Source: Dicyema japonicum (Eukaryota > Dicyemida > Rhombozoa > Dicyemidae). Taken from it: DNA of 64,000 nucleotides. A program made the translations under genes and the position numbers. The notes under the pieces are model-generated. The model made no database searches. It worked only from the letters and a program-made list of their open reading frames with translations, and was not told the origin of the DNA. This document shows positions 20,844 through 32,189 of this stretch, one piece after another (the first letter of the stretch is position 1; every line of letters starts with the position of its first letter). The stretch is taken from contig RDEW01000001.1 of the NCBI GenBank assembly GCA_011109175.1, forward strand, positions 1,254,360 to 1,318,359. The letters are read 5' to 3'.

Positions 20844-23129
20844 CTAAAATTTATAATCAAATGGGATGGGACTGCACGTGGGCCACGCCATGAGCTCATG
20901 CAGTCGGTTCCAAAAGTCCCTGATGGTGGTATGCTGGTCTTGTGATTGTTGACTACACCACAACAGTTTGCCAAATTGATATATCTGAATGATCAATAAG
21001 ATCAACCATAATTTGTCCCGAGGCCACGTGGTTTCGTTCGTAGAGGAGGGAGTTGTTATTGGTGCTGTACAACAGTAGGCGGAAAGGGTCTCTTCCGAAT
21101 CGCTGGCAGATCGTCTCGTTGTTGAACAGAGAAGACAAACGTCGAGTAGACTTGGCCACGTGGATTGCTGTGAACATTTTATAGACGTAGTTGTTAACCC
21201 TACATACACAAATAAGGTACTCTGATGCTGAGAGCACGAGGATACAGATGAATTGGTGGCAGTTTTCCACGTTCCTGATAAACGTGTCAAGTTCGAGGTC
21301 TGTAAGGATCGGTATCTTGCTGGGGAGGCAGTGGCAGGGATAGTACTCCCTCTCAACAAAAAGGTACGGATCTCTTGGAGACACACCGAATTCCTGATGG
21401 TTTCCCGATTCACCTCCCTGTTTTGCTGAGCTTTGTATGAAACCGTTTGTGGACGAGAATTGGCCTGTCCTAGAACTAAAGTTGGTTGGAAACTTGTCAG
21501 TCCTCGACTGACTTTCAAAATGTCCGCTGAGGAGACTCCACGGTGACTATTCTTTATCAGTTTCGCGGATTTTGGTTGATCATAGACCGTGCGCTGAACA
21601 CACGTGGGCTTGTTTACTTTCGTTGGTGTGAATCTAATTGTCTTCAACTCCAAGAAGACCCGGTAAAAATTGATCCAATTGTTCGTCGTCGTCCTGCTCG
21701 TGACAACTCGGGGGTACCTCGCTTTCTGTTCCACGATCTTCCCATAGCGGACTGTCCCAGATTGGAGAGACTCTCGTTTACTTGAGATTGAGCAAGTTGC
21801 TGAATTTTTAATTGAGTATCTTTTCCGTTCCCAAAGTCAAAGTTCACCAAGATCAACCCACGTGGGGTTATTCTCAGAGATATATTGGAAGACAGCTAAC
21901 ATTACCGCAAGGGTCACCCAAATGTTCTTCAAAGCTGGGAACTCATAGCCGTTCGTTTTGACAAATTCACTGAACGTACCTGCCTCGTTAAACAGAGCTA
22001 TGCAACTCCCAGCCATAATGGCCCTAAGGTGATCCTTCAGAAATACATAATCTTTCCATTAGGATGGAAGATGACAAATTTCTCTCCCCCATCAGCCAGA
22101 CAGAACATGGGATCTGACTTATCGTTTGTCAGAACTAATATATTCCGGTTGTAGTGACTACTCAGGGCGGCCACCTTTCCTGATTTATGACTACCGGTGA
22201 TTCAACGGAAATACAAAATCGTGACGAATCCGTCGTCGCATTCACAGTAGAACGTGTCGGGGGACATATGAAACTCCCATTTGTGGGCACTCTTCATATC
22301 AGTTGGTAGGACCGAGTGATATCTGACATTGTGGGAGTCGGAAGACTGGGTCATACTTCCACTAGTGGAATATTAAAAAAGTCCTACATTCTGCGGTTAA
22401 TGTCGTTGTTTAGCCTGATTAGTTTGCTTTTGAGTATGTGCTCAGTACCACGTTCTTCCAGTCTGACCCATCCCTTCTCGAAAAAAGTAAGATTTGACAA
22501 CTGAAACTGAATTTGTGGAAGAGCATAACACACAGTGGCTGTCTAATGAACAAATTAAACCTCGTTTGGCCGGTAAAACCGTTTTTATTGAATTTCTGGG
22601 CTTTGCGGACTGACTTGAACGTGTATCGAGGCTTAGTCGTCCAGTCTCACTCGCCGGGCCTTTCTTCTTTTTGACAGCCTGCGATTACCCACAGAAATAC
22701 GGATTTTGTGGATCCCTTGTAGTTCCAATCACTTTTCACTTCCGATATGAGGGACTGGTAATTTTTCATAAGTTCGTTGATCAAATTCTCCGGAAACATA
22801 ATTTTTTGTTTTCTGTTTTCTACCTTTTCGAGTTGTTCCCCAATTCACTGAGAATTGTGCTGGCCGCTAACTTTATGTTTTCAAATGAAGAATTCGCCAG
22901 AATTTTGTGGAAATCGGAGTTTTTGCTTCTTTTGCGTTCAAACTAGAAATTACTTGGAACTTTCTGTGGCAGTCATTAAGCCCAGCATTTCGTTTTTAGC
23001 AACATATGACTTGAATTGTCGGCTTTTGTAGGCTACTTGAAAGTCTTGGGGGAGTTTGCTTACATCTATTCTTGATGTAGGGTGTAGTGGTCCTGGATTG
23101 TCGTAAAAGAAGTAGTCCAACTTACCCAT
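20844..23129 (-). CDS. FAM194/C3orf20-like protein
   Basis: Large multi-exon gene; ATG at 23127-23129 (MGKLDYFFYDNPGPLHP). Exons then read FHKILANSSFENIKLAAST, CVLCSSTNS, WVRLEERGTEHILKSKLIRL, YHSVLPTDMKSAHKWEFHM and ALSSHYNRNILVLTNDKSD. The FAM194-like block follows: GEKFVIFHPNGKIM, AIMAGSCIALFNEAG, ISLRITPRGLILVNFDFG. The C-terminal block has KIPILTDLELDTFIRN, FGRDPFRLLLY, ERNHVASGQIMVDL and PIPFDYKF, ending at 20844. Ten or more introns, almost all 20-31 bp. The order of YHPNG, ITDLE.D and DPFRLL..RHN-like blocks recalls vertebrate C3orf20 and its FAM194 domain, whose role is unknown. Two joins near 22.5 and 22.83 kb have alternative solutions. Four CACGTG sites lie in its exons. Confidence 0.7.
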
Positions 23130-23274
23130 ATCGGGTGTCGCTTAGAGACCGGTTATTTATTTTAATTGATTTTATTTCCGCAATTTTTTAAAATAATAAA
23201 TTATTTATTTGTTGAAATATTTTTAGACAAATTTATAAAAATCTCGTTTTCTTATATTTGATCCACTATTCTTC

Positions 23275-23400
23275 CCCGGGGGACAATGTCGGTACCTGGA
23301 GACAAGTTCTGGAACGCTAGAACGAGTCAGGATCAAGGAGTTAGTTAGTTTGGTTACCCTTGGTCTGTGGAATAATTTTATTTTTTAATTTTTTAAGTCG
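23275..23400 (+). mobile_element. LINE family A-related tail
   Basis: GGATCAAGGAGTTAGTTAGT, then TTTGGTTACCCTTGGTCTG, followed by AATAATTTTATTTTTTAA. This is a subfamily of the family A tail, also seen at 59.8 kb. Confidence 0.5.
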
Positions 23401-23580
23401 ATCTTCACTCGTAGCTTGCATCATGTGGTTCACCATCTCTGGTGGTCCCAGAAACCTAAATTATATCCAAAAAGGACCATTAGTCCACAACCATCCAGAG
23501 GAGTTCCTCCTGGACGGAACTTCCTTCAAGTCCGAGCATGCGAAGACTGCTGAGGGAGGCCGAAATGAACTGAATTGGCT
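23400..23580 (+). repeat. Dispersed repeat with a 40-bp conserved block (best copy)
   Basis: This copy has an open frame, ISGGPRNLNYIQKGP, then LVHNHPEEFLLDG, then SFKSEHAKTAEGGRNE. The block TTCAAGTCCGAGCATGCGAA at 23525 is shared with 11.33 kb and, in reverse, 44.92 kb. The HNHP phrase hints at a FLYWCH-type finger from a Mutator-like element. Confidence 0.5.
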
Positions 23581-23589
23581 GAGGCAGAT

Positions 23590-23790
23590 AAAGAAGGATG
23601 CAATAAATTTTCCACAGGACACCATGGAGGCACATCGGAATCTATTTGGTCACTCAATCACACCAGCCAATGTCATCACGGACTACTACTTTGTAGCATC
23701 TTGGGGAGATACCACGTAAGACGCTTTCTGAAGTTCTTGACGATGATCTAAAACCCGTAAAAGATAGGATGGATGACTAAGATCTTGGTG
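23590..23790 (+). mobile_element. RTE-like LINE fragment
   Basis: MEAHRNLFGHSITPANVITD, YYFVASWGDTT, and after a frameshift a GDDL-like end. It fits the LFGH..PAN..M.DYYF pattern of the family. Confidence 0.55.
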
Positions 23791-24223
23791 ATCTGAAGAG
23801 TCCAACATAACATAGAGGAGAATTTAAGATCATGTTTATTGTTAAAAATATTAATAAGGTTTTTGAAGACCAATTCATATCCATGGATCCAGGTATTACT
23901 CTTCCTGAATAAATTATCTGGCTTGGGTCTCCTGGTCTTTTGAGAAATTCACGGAAGCCACGCAATTGTAGCTGGGTACTTCCAGTCTCCTATCTGTTAG
24001 GGCTGCTGAAGTGATTAACCAAGGTTCTTGGCAGTAATACTGAGGACGCATAGGAAGAACAAAACAAGAATGACCCGTATTCAGATTTTGAGATTAATGG
24101 ATGGTAATAATACTATGGCACGTGTGGCACAACAGGTTTAGACAGTGGATTGGTCCCCTATATGTTCCTAATGAGGTGGCGTACGAGCATTCATCAATAA
24201 AGAAATCATTTTAATCAAAAATA

Positions 24224-24577
24224 TTATGGAATTTCAGGCGTAATTTTGGCGCCTGGGGAATTTTTGTTAGTTTTTTTCAATTTTCTAAATATTATGACCA
24301 CAACGTAAAATATTCTTTTGAGTTTTCCAAACGATGTGGACTTTTTGTCTGGACTTTCCTCCTCATCTTCAATTCCAATTTTGACCCTCGTCCTTGGGGG
24401 CAGCACCAGTTCGCATTTTTTCGCAATCAGCCAGTCCTGGTAGCTGCTTTGCTTCGCTGAGTATTTAAGAGCACGTTTCTTTTCGAAGCTGAAAACATAT
24501 GATTTACGCTTATTAGTGAACTCCATGTCCGAGTCAGACTCATTAGTAAACGACATTGCTAAACTGCCCACGAGCAT
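24224..24577 (-). CDS. Small unrecognised charged protein
   Basis: An open frame of 117 codons. ATG at 24575-24577 (MLVGSLAMS) or eight codons on (MSFTNESDSDMEF). It contains SFEKKRALKYSAKQSSYQD, WLIAKKCELVLPPRTRVKIG and EDEEESPDKKSTSFGKLK. The apparent hydrophobic stretch VVVIIF lies inside a possible 20-bp GT-AG intron. If that intron is removed, the protein ends IFYKIEKN. No family recognised. Composition looks coding. Confidence 0.4.
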   Translation of the reverse strand: MLVGSLAMSFTNESDSDMEFTNKRKSYVFSFEKKRALKYSAKQSSYQDWLIAKKCELVLPPRTRVKIGIEDEEESPDKKSTSFGKLKRIFYVVVIIFRKLKKTNKNSPGAKITPEIP

Positions 24578-24599
24578 TAATATGAATACTATTAATTAT

Positions 24600-26200
24600 G
24601 TAATCGATAACAATAATATACCCACGTGGTTATATTAACAATTAGGCTATTAGTTTGGCTTGTGCAAGTCAGTTTATTGCCTGACTGCCGAATATTACGT
24701 TCCTCTTGGTAAATTGGTCCAACATGGGGGATCAGAAGTTGCATATAAGGATGATGTTGTCATAATAGTTTCAAAACAGTAATATCCATGTTAAGCACTT
24801 CCACCATACCGACTTCATCCACATCATCTGCAGCAGTGAACCATATTTTAAGTAGAAAGAGCTAAGGAAGAGTAGGCTGATAAATAGTCCTAAGCTCCGT
24901 CCTTAGGGTCCAGAAGATTTTAGATGGAGTCTCAACCATTTTCCGAGAGCAATACCGTCGGTCACGGAATTACAGTCATTTGCTTAACCATTTACCGAGT
25001 ATTATTGAGTCTCAACGATTTTCAAAGAGCGATACAGAGACTCACTCACCGAGCTCTTGGACTTGAAATAAAATTGACTGGAATCCAGATAGTCCTCATT
25101 TTTATCTTTCAATTTGGGCCGGACAAAATTGGAATTCGGAAAACTTCGAGTTTTCAATATTCATGAGTCAGTCACCTCGTTCATGTTTACGGTAAGAAAA
25201 AAGACAAGACAAGTCCGTCATGAAACTAAGTAGTTTTTCAGAATCGGTGGTCCTTTTAATAATTCCAGCAGGATACAGATTTTAACATTTCAGAGAATTT
25301 AATAGTGCTTCAGACTTTTCTAATAAGAGTTCCCTCTTTGGGTGCTCTCTCTTGAATGTTATGTTTTCGCTCTGGTGCAGACCGTCGCATGACTATATAG
25401 CAAATTCGTAAAACCGACGGTCGGGTCCATGTGTACGTATCCGCGTCAAATAACAGGAAATTTCACTCCGTCAAGAACATGATGGTCGGCAAAACAGTCA
25501 CTAAAAAGAACTCTTCACTTCTCTCATTTATGATTCCTCAGTCAAAAAGTGGTTCCTATTTTTTCTACTTAGCAGATAGGAATCAGATCGAATCCATCGA
25601 TCAGCTATAGACGCCAGAGTCCTGTAAGCAATGCAAGTGACTTTTTCAAATCCTTTAAAAGAGAAACGGTATAAATAAAAAATGGTGAGAACTTTGAAAA
25701 GGATCAAGTGATCAGTTTGTTCAAATGTCCCCGGATATACCCGAAATAGGTTTTATCCAGTTCCTTGAGTTCATTTCCTAGCATAACGTCCTTTCCAAGT
25801 ATCCGCCAGTATGGGAACCCCTTCACTGAGGGATCTTTTTAAAGGTATCTTTTTTGAACATCGGCCAGGTATTGGGCGTCTCATGAGTTAAGTTGATTCA
25901 AGGAATAGAAGAAGGAAAAGAGCAGAAAGAAAATCCTCCAGCAAAGTAGATAGCAAAATGAAAATCAAACTCACAGATAAATACGACGCGAACAAAAGTA
26001 CTAACCACTACTCCGCTTGTTTCTACACAGAAAGTCGACGCGGGTATATAATAAGGTCAGTTCATTTTATAAAAAGTCAGTTCATTTTAATTTAAATTTA
26101 TTGAACCAAGAAACTTTTCAGATCAAAATACATATTATCAGATCTATTATTAATTTAAATTAAAATGAATTATTTAATATTTTGAATTATTGGTTTAGTT
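24600..26200. other. Intergenic, 1.6 kb without a clear gene
   Basis: No ORF with coding character or splice support. A short direct repeat GAGTCTCAAC(C/G)ATTTTC occurs at 24930 and 25010. The end (26.05-26.2 kb) is extremely AT-rich. Confidence 0.35.
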
Positions 26201-26227
26201 AAATTAAATTAATTATCGACTTAGTGG

Positions 26228-26460
26228 ATGGTATTTCATGATGATATTCAAGAAGCCAGTGAAGATTATATGGTTATATCTAAAGACGATACAATTATAG
26301 CTGTTATTGATTACTTTTACTTTTAGTCCAACGGATTACTCAAAAATGACGCTCGTGTTGCTAAAATTTTCACAAACATGCGGGATGCCCTGATGTCTCT
26401 GAGAAAGAAAGAAGACCATGTGAAGAAGATCGAAAGTATACGGAATTTTTACTGTAGTTG
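26228..26460 (+). CDS. Possible short-intron gene fragment
   Basis: EDYMVISKDDTIIA, then a 24-bp GT-AG intron, then SNGLLKNDARVAKIFTNMRD and ALMSLRKKEDHVKKIE. The segment GLLKNDARVAKIF has a faint likeness to the N-terminal EF-hand-like part of animal glutaminases, but I would not name it. Neither start nor end could be fixed. Confidence 0.3.
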
Positions 26461-26907
26461 TGATTGATTCTTTAATTTATTCAGTTGGATTTAGCAGGAA
26501 TAATCAAATATTCGTCATTACACGGCCATTCTAACAAATTTCACACCAATCGTTAACCTTATGTTTTAATGAAAAGTTGATTTCTATAAAAATTTAATTT
26601 GTCTTTTCTAAGCACGATTTTATCATTCCAATCGGTCACTATGTTCTCTTGATTCAGCCTACTTGCGAGAACTGAGAGCCTGTCAAGACCCTCTAGAGAA
26701 GATTGAGCGATTAGTGATTATTTCATTGATGTTGCACTTTCTAGCAACGAATTTTCCCGCTAAAAGCCTGCTGGGAGTTTGTTTAAAAGTCAGGACCTTA
26801 TCACTACGATAGTCAGTTTGATGTGAGGCTAGCAGTCAACCATATGTCTCTTTGTTTTAATAACCTCTTTCACGGAACAATAATTATCAATCATGTGTAA
26901 TAATTGT

Positions 26908-27114
26908 TTAGAAGTTTTCACAGTCATCGTGCTGGGATGGTATTTTGGACTTTGGATTTATCCAGAACCTCATCTCTCTCATACCATCCTTGAAAGCCAC
27001 TGAGTTTGTCTTGTTGGCCTGTCTTTCGTAAAGTATATTACTGGATGCAAGACTCCCATATGACTGTACAGTGAGAAATGAGTTTGTGTAGTGGTACATT
27101 AGATTTTCTCGCAT
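26908..27114 (-). CDS. Unassigned ORF, possibly coding
   Basis: 68 codons with balanced composition (YGSLASSNILYERQANKTNS). Splice sites on either side could not be fixed and no family is recognised. Confidence 0.2.
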   Translation of the reverse strand: MRENLMYHYTNSFLTVQSYGSLASSNILYERQANKTNSVAFKDGMREMRFWINPKSKIPSQHDDCENF

Positions 27115-27564
27115 TTACACTCATTGTCATTATTGCAGGTGATAAATAGTCCAGTCACGTGCTCTTAATGGCTGGAAGGTACTTTAACTCTTTCCAAAAG
27201 ACTACAAGCCTAATCAGCAACAATATTATGAGGACGCATAACACTCAATAACTGACCTACAAAATGACATCATCCTAATTGACTTTCTAGGCATTTGTCA
27301 TCAGAAAATTTACCATATCTCATAACACGGGGTCACTCAAACGTCTTACTCCTTAGGAGAATATAAACACGTGGTCAAACAAACAGAAAGAGCCCAGAAC
27401 TTTCCCTAAAAGAATAAAAATCTACTCACAGACAACGAGGTAGTAAATTCAACAATGCCTCAGTGTATAATCAAAACCTCTTACATTCACTAAAATACAG
27501 ACACGTGGTCAGTCGACAGGAGACTGTAAAGAAGTAAATCGAAGGAAAGAAAATAAATCACTAA

Positions 27565-28035
27565 CTAAAATAAAGCATCTTTCTGTCTGATAGCAATCAA
27601 ATCACAAAGGTGGATAAACACTAAGAACAGTAAGGAAGAAAAACAGGAGGAAATGCCCGACTTTACGGAGATCTAAGTAAATGAGGGGAGATTACCAGAG
27701 GTTTTTCGAGAGGGGCAAAACAAAGGAGGATGGGATATGTCAACAAAACGAGGCCAATCCCACCGAGGAAGAAGGATAAAATATCAGGGGATTCGTCACT
27801 ACGTCTATTCAGGAAGACGAGGATTGAATAAACAGGTATAAAAACGAATATTGTGAGAGGAAGCCAATTACTGCAATTAGCATAAAGCAACTTTTCCATT
27901 GAACAGAACATAATTAACAGTAGAATCCCTAAAGAAGCAACGGAAGATGCCAAAATTCCCCTAAAAATTATAAATTCCACGTTTTACCAACCCTAAAATA
28001 TTACTATTTTAAAACCCACACAAAACAAGACGCAT
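27565..28035 (-). CDS. VPS55 / LEPROT family four-pass membrane protein
   Basis: Endosomal trafficking protein of the Vps55/leptin-receptor-overlapping-transcript family, which acts with Vps68 in yeast in late endosome-to-vacuole sorting. ATG at 28033-28035 starts MRLVLCGVGKTG. Two introns (23 and 20 bp) precede ILASSVASLGILLLIMFCSM (helix 1), NWLPLTIFVFIPVYSILVFL (helix 2) and LSFFLGGIGLVLLTYPILL (helix 3). A 23-bp intron then leads into SGISSCFSSLLFLVFIHL (helix 4), ending DALF with a stop at 27565. Length near 145 residues and helix spacing fit the family. The NWLPL and PVY phrases correspond to the conserved YWP..P region. Confidence 0.75.
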
Positions 28036-28199
28036 TAAATTTCAAAAATACTATTTATTTATGCCAAATATATACAAAATTACTTAAGAATATTACCAAA
28101 TAATATATTAATATTTATTTAGAATTCCACTGAGCAAGAATGAGATGGCTACTCGAGGCGGCCGGAATCACTTGACGGCTATGTAGTTATCAGGAAAAT

Positions 28200-28262
28200 G
28201 AAGGCCCATCCATTTTCCTGAAAGGTTTGTGGCTTAATTTGTCGGTGATTTTTGGTTTTTAA
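28200..28262 (-). mobile_element. Small LINE family A scrap
   Basis: AAGGCCCATCCATTTTCCTG and the bases after it are the same as at 30716-30760, inside the large family A copy (minus strand KPQTFQENGWAF). Confidence 0.6.
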
Positions 28263-28284
28263 TAATAACAATAATAAAGTTGAA

Positions 28285-28600
28285 CTGAGCAGGGTGGCAT
28301 ACTGGTTAGGTGTCGGGCTAAAGTTACTTAGGTTACGAGTTCGATTTTTGCTGCTGTTTACCTGTCGGAAGGTTCCACACATCTACGATGCTAAAAAGGC
28401 TTGACGTCATCAGTGGACTCTCACTGTGGAACTGGATAGTCAAAAAAGGACCCACACACAAGAAAAAGAAAATAGAAGTAAAGATTATTCCTTGGTTCTA
28501 CGATTAGTTAAAATTAACTGTTCTTTACTTAAATAAGATGTGTCTCCTGCTTATGCGGAGCTATAAATACCACGGCTCCGTGAAAAAGGCTATTATTATT
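28285..28600 (+). mobile_element. tRNA-derived SINE, family 1
   Basis: A long plus-strand copy. The tRNA-like head has GGTTAGGTGTCGGGCT (A-box side) and ACGAGTTCGAT (B box). Then come GGAAGGTTCCACACATCTAC, GACGTCATCAGTGGACTCTC, CACACACAAGAAAAAG, CTTGGTTCTACGATTAG and a (ATT)n tail. Confidence 0.75.
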
Positions 28601-28604
28601 AAGT

Positions 28605-29060
28605 CGAACTGAAGGCAAACAATGAAGCTATTCCTTTCAGAAAATCTCAAATGATCCTTGGGGTGACTTTTGACATGCAGATGTCATTCTCGCCCCATGT
28701 TGAAAACATAATTACGAAATGCAAAAAGAAACCTAATTTTCTGAAATGCCTCACAGGCTTATAGAAGATCGAAAAGCATTTTGTTTTGAGCACTGTATAT
28801 AAACAATTCATTGAACCATGCATCTCTTATGCATGTGGTATATGGGGCCCATTCATCTCTTGGACAAATGTCTTGAAGATCTAGGCTAGCCGTAAAAGAG
28901 CCTGCAAAATCACCGATACGTGATTGTGTGGGGTCGAGGGAGGAGCATCGGGCCGAGATAAGGTCCCTGCTAGAGCGTGCTTGGATGACGTGATTAGTTA
29001 GTTTGTGTGACCGTGGTCTCCGAAGGGGGCCTATATAGTAATTAATAAATAATAAATAAA
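28605..29060 (+). mobile_element. LINE family A, 3' coding part and tail
   Basis: ILGVTFDMQMSFSPHVENI, CKKKPNFLKCLTG and YKQFIEPCISYACGIWGP are the C-terminal half of a Jockey-like reverse transcriptase. The fragment EEHRAEIRSLLERAW and the family tail follow. Confidence 0.65.
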
Positions 29061-29399
29061 TTTTCATTTCATGAATAACCGCGTCTTGACTATGCTCAGA
29101 AAATCCCGGCCATACAAAAAGGCTTTTGGAATGACAGAGTAGTCTATAAGAATAAAGAATTTGATATCGAAAACCTTGGAATAACCAACGTGTTCCTAAT
29201 CCCAAGGAATAACCAACGTGTTCAGGAGAAAACCCGACCCCAACGAGCTTTGATTTAAATAACCGCGTAAAAATAAAACACCAATTCAATATCTATTTTG
29301 TAGTATCCGATTCTGAAGAACTATCTTTGGAATCCTTAATTTTTAAAACCGAGAAATTCTCGTGTATTTCTGAGCATCCAGTTCTGCGCCTTATTTGCG

Positions 29400-29460
29400 C
29401 TTGTGTTGGTTCGACAGAGGAACATCAGGCCAAGGTACGGTCCCTCATGCAGCGTGTAAA
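29400..29460 (+). mobile_element. LINE family A tail scrap
   Basis: GTTCGACAGAGGAACATCAG then CAAGGTACGGTCCCTCATGC matches the EEHRAKMRSLLE segment of family A. Confidence 0.45.
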
Positions 29461-29479
29461 TTTTTATTTAATTTAAAAA

Positions 29480-29810
29480 TTTGGGTGGGACAGTGTAACG
29501 GTTGCCGGACTAGAGGCCTGAAGGTCGCTAGTTGAATCCCGATATTGTACATTTCGGTTGAAGGTTCCACGCATCTCTATGCTTTGGCTTGACGATTGAC
29601 TCTGTCATCAATGAACATCTCACTGCCGAACCGGATCGTCTATATAGGATATACACCCAACAACAACAAAACAAAAGCAGTGAATAGCATTCCTTGATTC
29701 TCCCTCATCGAATAGTTATGATAAATTCCCCTTACGTAGAATAAAGTGTGTGTTTCTGCCTGAAGGGAGCGATAGCTGATATGGCTCCTCGGAAAGTGCA
29801 TTTTTTTAAT
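29480..29810 (+). mobile_element. tRNA-derived SINE, family 1
   Basis: GTGTAACGGTTGCCGGACTA and GTTGAATCCCG give the tRNA-like head. The body has GAAGGTTCCACGCATCTCTA, CTCACTGCCGAACCGGATCG and TTCCTTGATTCTCC, and ends near GGCTCCTCGG. Confidence 0.7.
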
Positions 29811-29819
29811 TTAAAAATT

Positions 29820-30295
29820 TCATAATCGACCACTCTGCCTGATTGGTCCAATCAATATGGTGAAAAAAAACTTGATTAACCTGCCCAAACAAAGGATTGC
29901 TATGCAGTCCACGACATTGAGGCGGACTACGTCATTATAATAAGACCACTAAAAAAGCAGTGGATTTTTGTCAATGACGTCAAATTGACAGGCCGCTGTT
30001 ATGCGTGGTCAGAAGACGTTCATACACTTAAACTTTGCGCTCGCCCTTATATACGAACGTTCCCAGAACAACGATATTTTCATACATATGCCTCCTTCCA
30101 CATTTCAGAAATACGAAAAATTATCACGAGAAAGATGCACCTCAGGACAAAACAAAGACTAGTAAAATTATATTATTAAAAAAATAAGAATAAACAATTT
30201 CCGGGTTAGGATTTTCCTTAAGACAGAGTCAATCGATCGAACAGACAACTGTTTTGAGGTGACGAGGATTTGTGTTAAAGCCTTCAATAATAAAT
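29820..30295. other. Unassigned spacer
   Basis: One 64-codon plus-strand ORF (MTGRCYAWSEDVHTL) has no support. Nothing else seen. Confidence 0.3.
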
Positions 30296-30299
30296 TGGT

Positions 30300-31990
30300 T
30301 GAGGGAAGTTAGGTGGAAGTTGAATGACCCCTTCTAAATCCATGTTGTGAAAACGAAAAAGGAAAAAACAGGATTATAAAATTAAGAATCAATTTTTCCA
30401 ATAACTTTGATAAGGTGAATAGTAAAGAGATTGGTCGAAATGATGCAGGATTGTCTTTAGGCTTGCCAGGCTTAAGGATTGGGCGTATATAGGACAGTTT
30501 CCAGATAGTTGGAATTGTATTCATGTTTATTAAATAGTTGAAAATCACTGTGATTGCATCAATCGCAATAGGTCCAAGGTGTTTTAGTAAAATACCAGGG
30601 ATAGAATCTGGCCCACATGAATGGGAAGAATTCATCCTTTTCAAACCCTCACTGACATCTGAATGAGAGATAAAGTTAATCGGCTTTGTTCTCTTCGGTC
30701 TTATTGAGGATAAAGAAGGCCCATCCATTTTCCTGAAAGGTTTGTGGCTTATATTGACGTAATTTCATGAGCTTGCTAAGACTGTGCTGATCCGTCTGTT
30801 GTCTTTTAAAATTTCCTTTTGATCCAAGTTGTTTAATTTCTCTCCATATCTTCTGAGCAGATTTCTGAAATGGAAGGGAAGATACTAGTTTGTCCCATCT
30901 GTTTGCTTCTGTTTTTCTAATCCTTTTAGATATTTCGTCATTGAGAGTTTTTGTTTGATTTTTCTGTCCGGGAAAGGAAGGTACATGTCTTTTCAGGCGA
31001 TTCCTTTCTTTAATTAATGACTTGGTGTTCTGATCAAGTTTTTCATTGTAGAATTTAAATGATCCACGCGGAATGAATGTTCTCCGCGCCATGAGAATAG
31101 TTTTGTTTAGAAAGTCAATAGCTTTATCTATTGAGGGGAATATCATCATATCAAAGTTTACTAGAGCTTGATCGATGTATTTTGAATAGTCATTCCAGTT
31201 TGCTTTTTTATAGTTGAAAAATGAAACAGTCTCTTTTCTGTGGTAAAGAACTTTTTTGGTTCGAATAATGATTGGATTGTGGTCGGAAGATAATCCATAA
31301 TGCACCGTCCAAGATGTGTCCGGTACAAGGTTTGGGAACAGAAGGTAATGTCTGGGGACGTTGAAGCTTCGTTTTCCTTGTAGGAGTCCTAGTGTGCTTC
31401 CTAGGGTTGCTGAGGATAGTCAGAGAGGTGAGTTGGTTAAATAAGGATAATCCTCTTGAGTCTGCTGGATGTTTAGCATTAAAATCTCGCACAATATCAG
31501 TTTTCGAGCTTGTTTAACTTGGTTAGGTTTAGAGAGAATCCTTTTGGGCAAGAAGATGGAGGATGGACGTAGATGTTTGTAATGTTGAGAGTCCCGAATC
31601 CACTTGTAATTGATATCCCAGATATTTCCGTGGTCCCATCGTTTATTAGTGATTGTAGTTTCGCTGAGGTGTCCGTAAATCGAATGTTATCTCTTATAAT
31701 GACGAGGAGACCTCCACCACGACGGTTTGAGCGATCCAGGCAGATGCAGTGGTATCCTGGTAAATGCAGGGAAGGTGATGATGGAGTAAGTCTGCTTTCT
31801 TGAAGTAAAATCAGTCAATGTTCTGTTATTTAATAAAAGACCGTAGTTCGAGAATTTTGCTTTTGATTCCGTTGATGTTTATCTGCAGAATTGAAAATGG
31901 AGCCTATATTAAGTTCAATGTCACCGGCGAGAATTATCAGGAACCCATTCACCGAGGGGGATTAAGAAAGGGAAGAGGTCGTCGTCCGAA
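30300..31990 (-). mobile_element. LINE family A, endonuclease and N-terminal RT part (inverted)
   Basis: Jockey-like non-LTR retrotransposon on the minus strand. The endonuclease part starts near 31885 with ILQININGIKSKILELRSFI. It continues with TSGFGTLNI-type strands, DFNAKHPADSRGLSLFN and ILSNPRKHTRTPT, each in a different frame because of indels. The linker reads NDEISKRIRKTEANRWDKLV. The RT part has MNSSHSCGPDSIPGILLKHL, NYLINMNTIPTIWKLSYIRP, SFRPISLLFTLSKLLEKLI and QHGFRRGHSTST, then stops abruptly at 30309. The remaining RT, with the catalytic box, is found in the opposite orientation at 32.2 kb. Confidence 0.8.
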
Positions 31991-32189
31991 GAGTCCTTCT
32001 TCGGATGGGAAGTAGTTAATGGCCCTTTTCCGCTGTGCATTAAGAGCACCCTGAACGCCTCCAGAGCTTTCATAACTGATAGACCACATGACGCCACGTT
32101 TTAATTGCAATTAAAACAGATTTTACTAATATTATAATATATTTACTAAATCTAAATGATATATTTAAAAAATTAAAATTAATTGAAAT

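Noticed and set aside
20844-21734. Taking the 296-codon minus-strand ORF as one protein
   Set aside because: Only its first part and its last 30 residues are in the true frame. The middle (Ser/Thr-rich) is the wrong frame across an intron, while the conserved blocks DLELDTFIRN and DPFRLLLY lie in the other frame.
26228-26460. Naming the exon pair as glutaminase
   Set aside because: The likeness is limited to about 12 residues (GLLKNDARVAKIF) and no catalytic-domain exon could be found nearby.
28759-29289. Minus-strand ORF of 176 codons
   Set aside because: It lies antisense to a LINE family A fragment with recognisable RT phrases on the plus strand.
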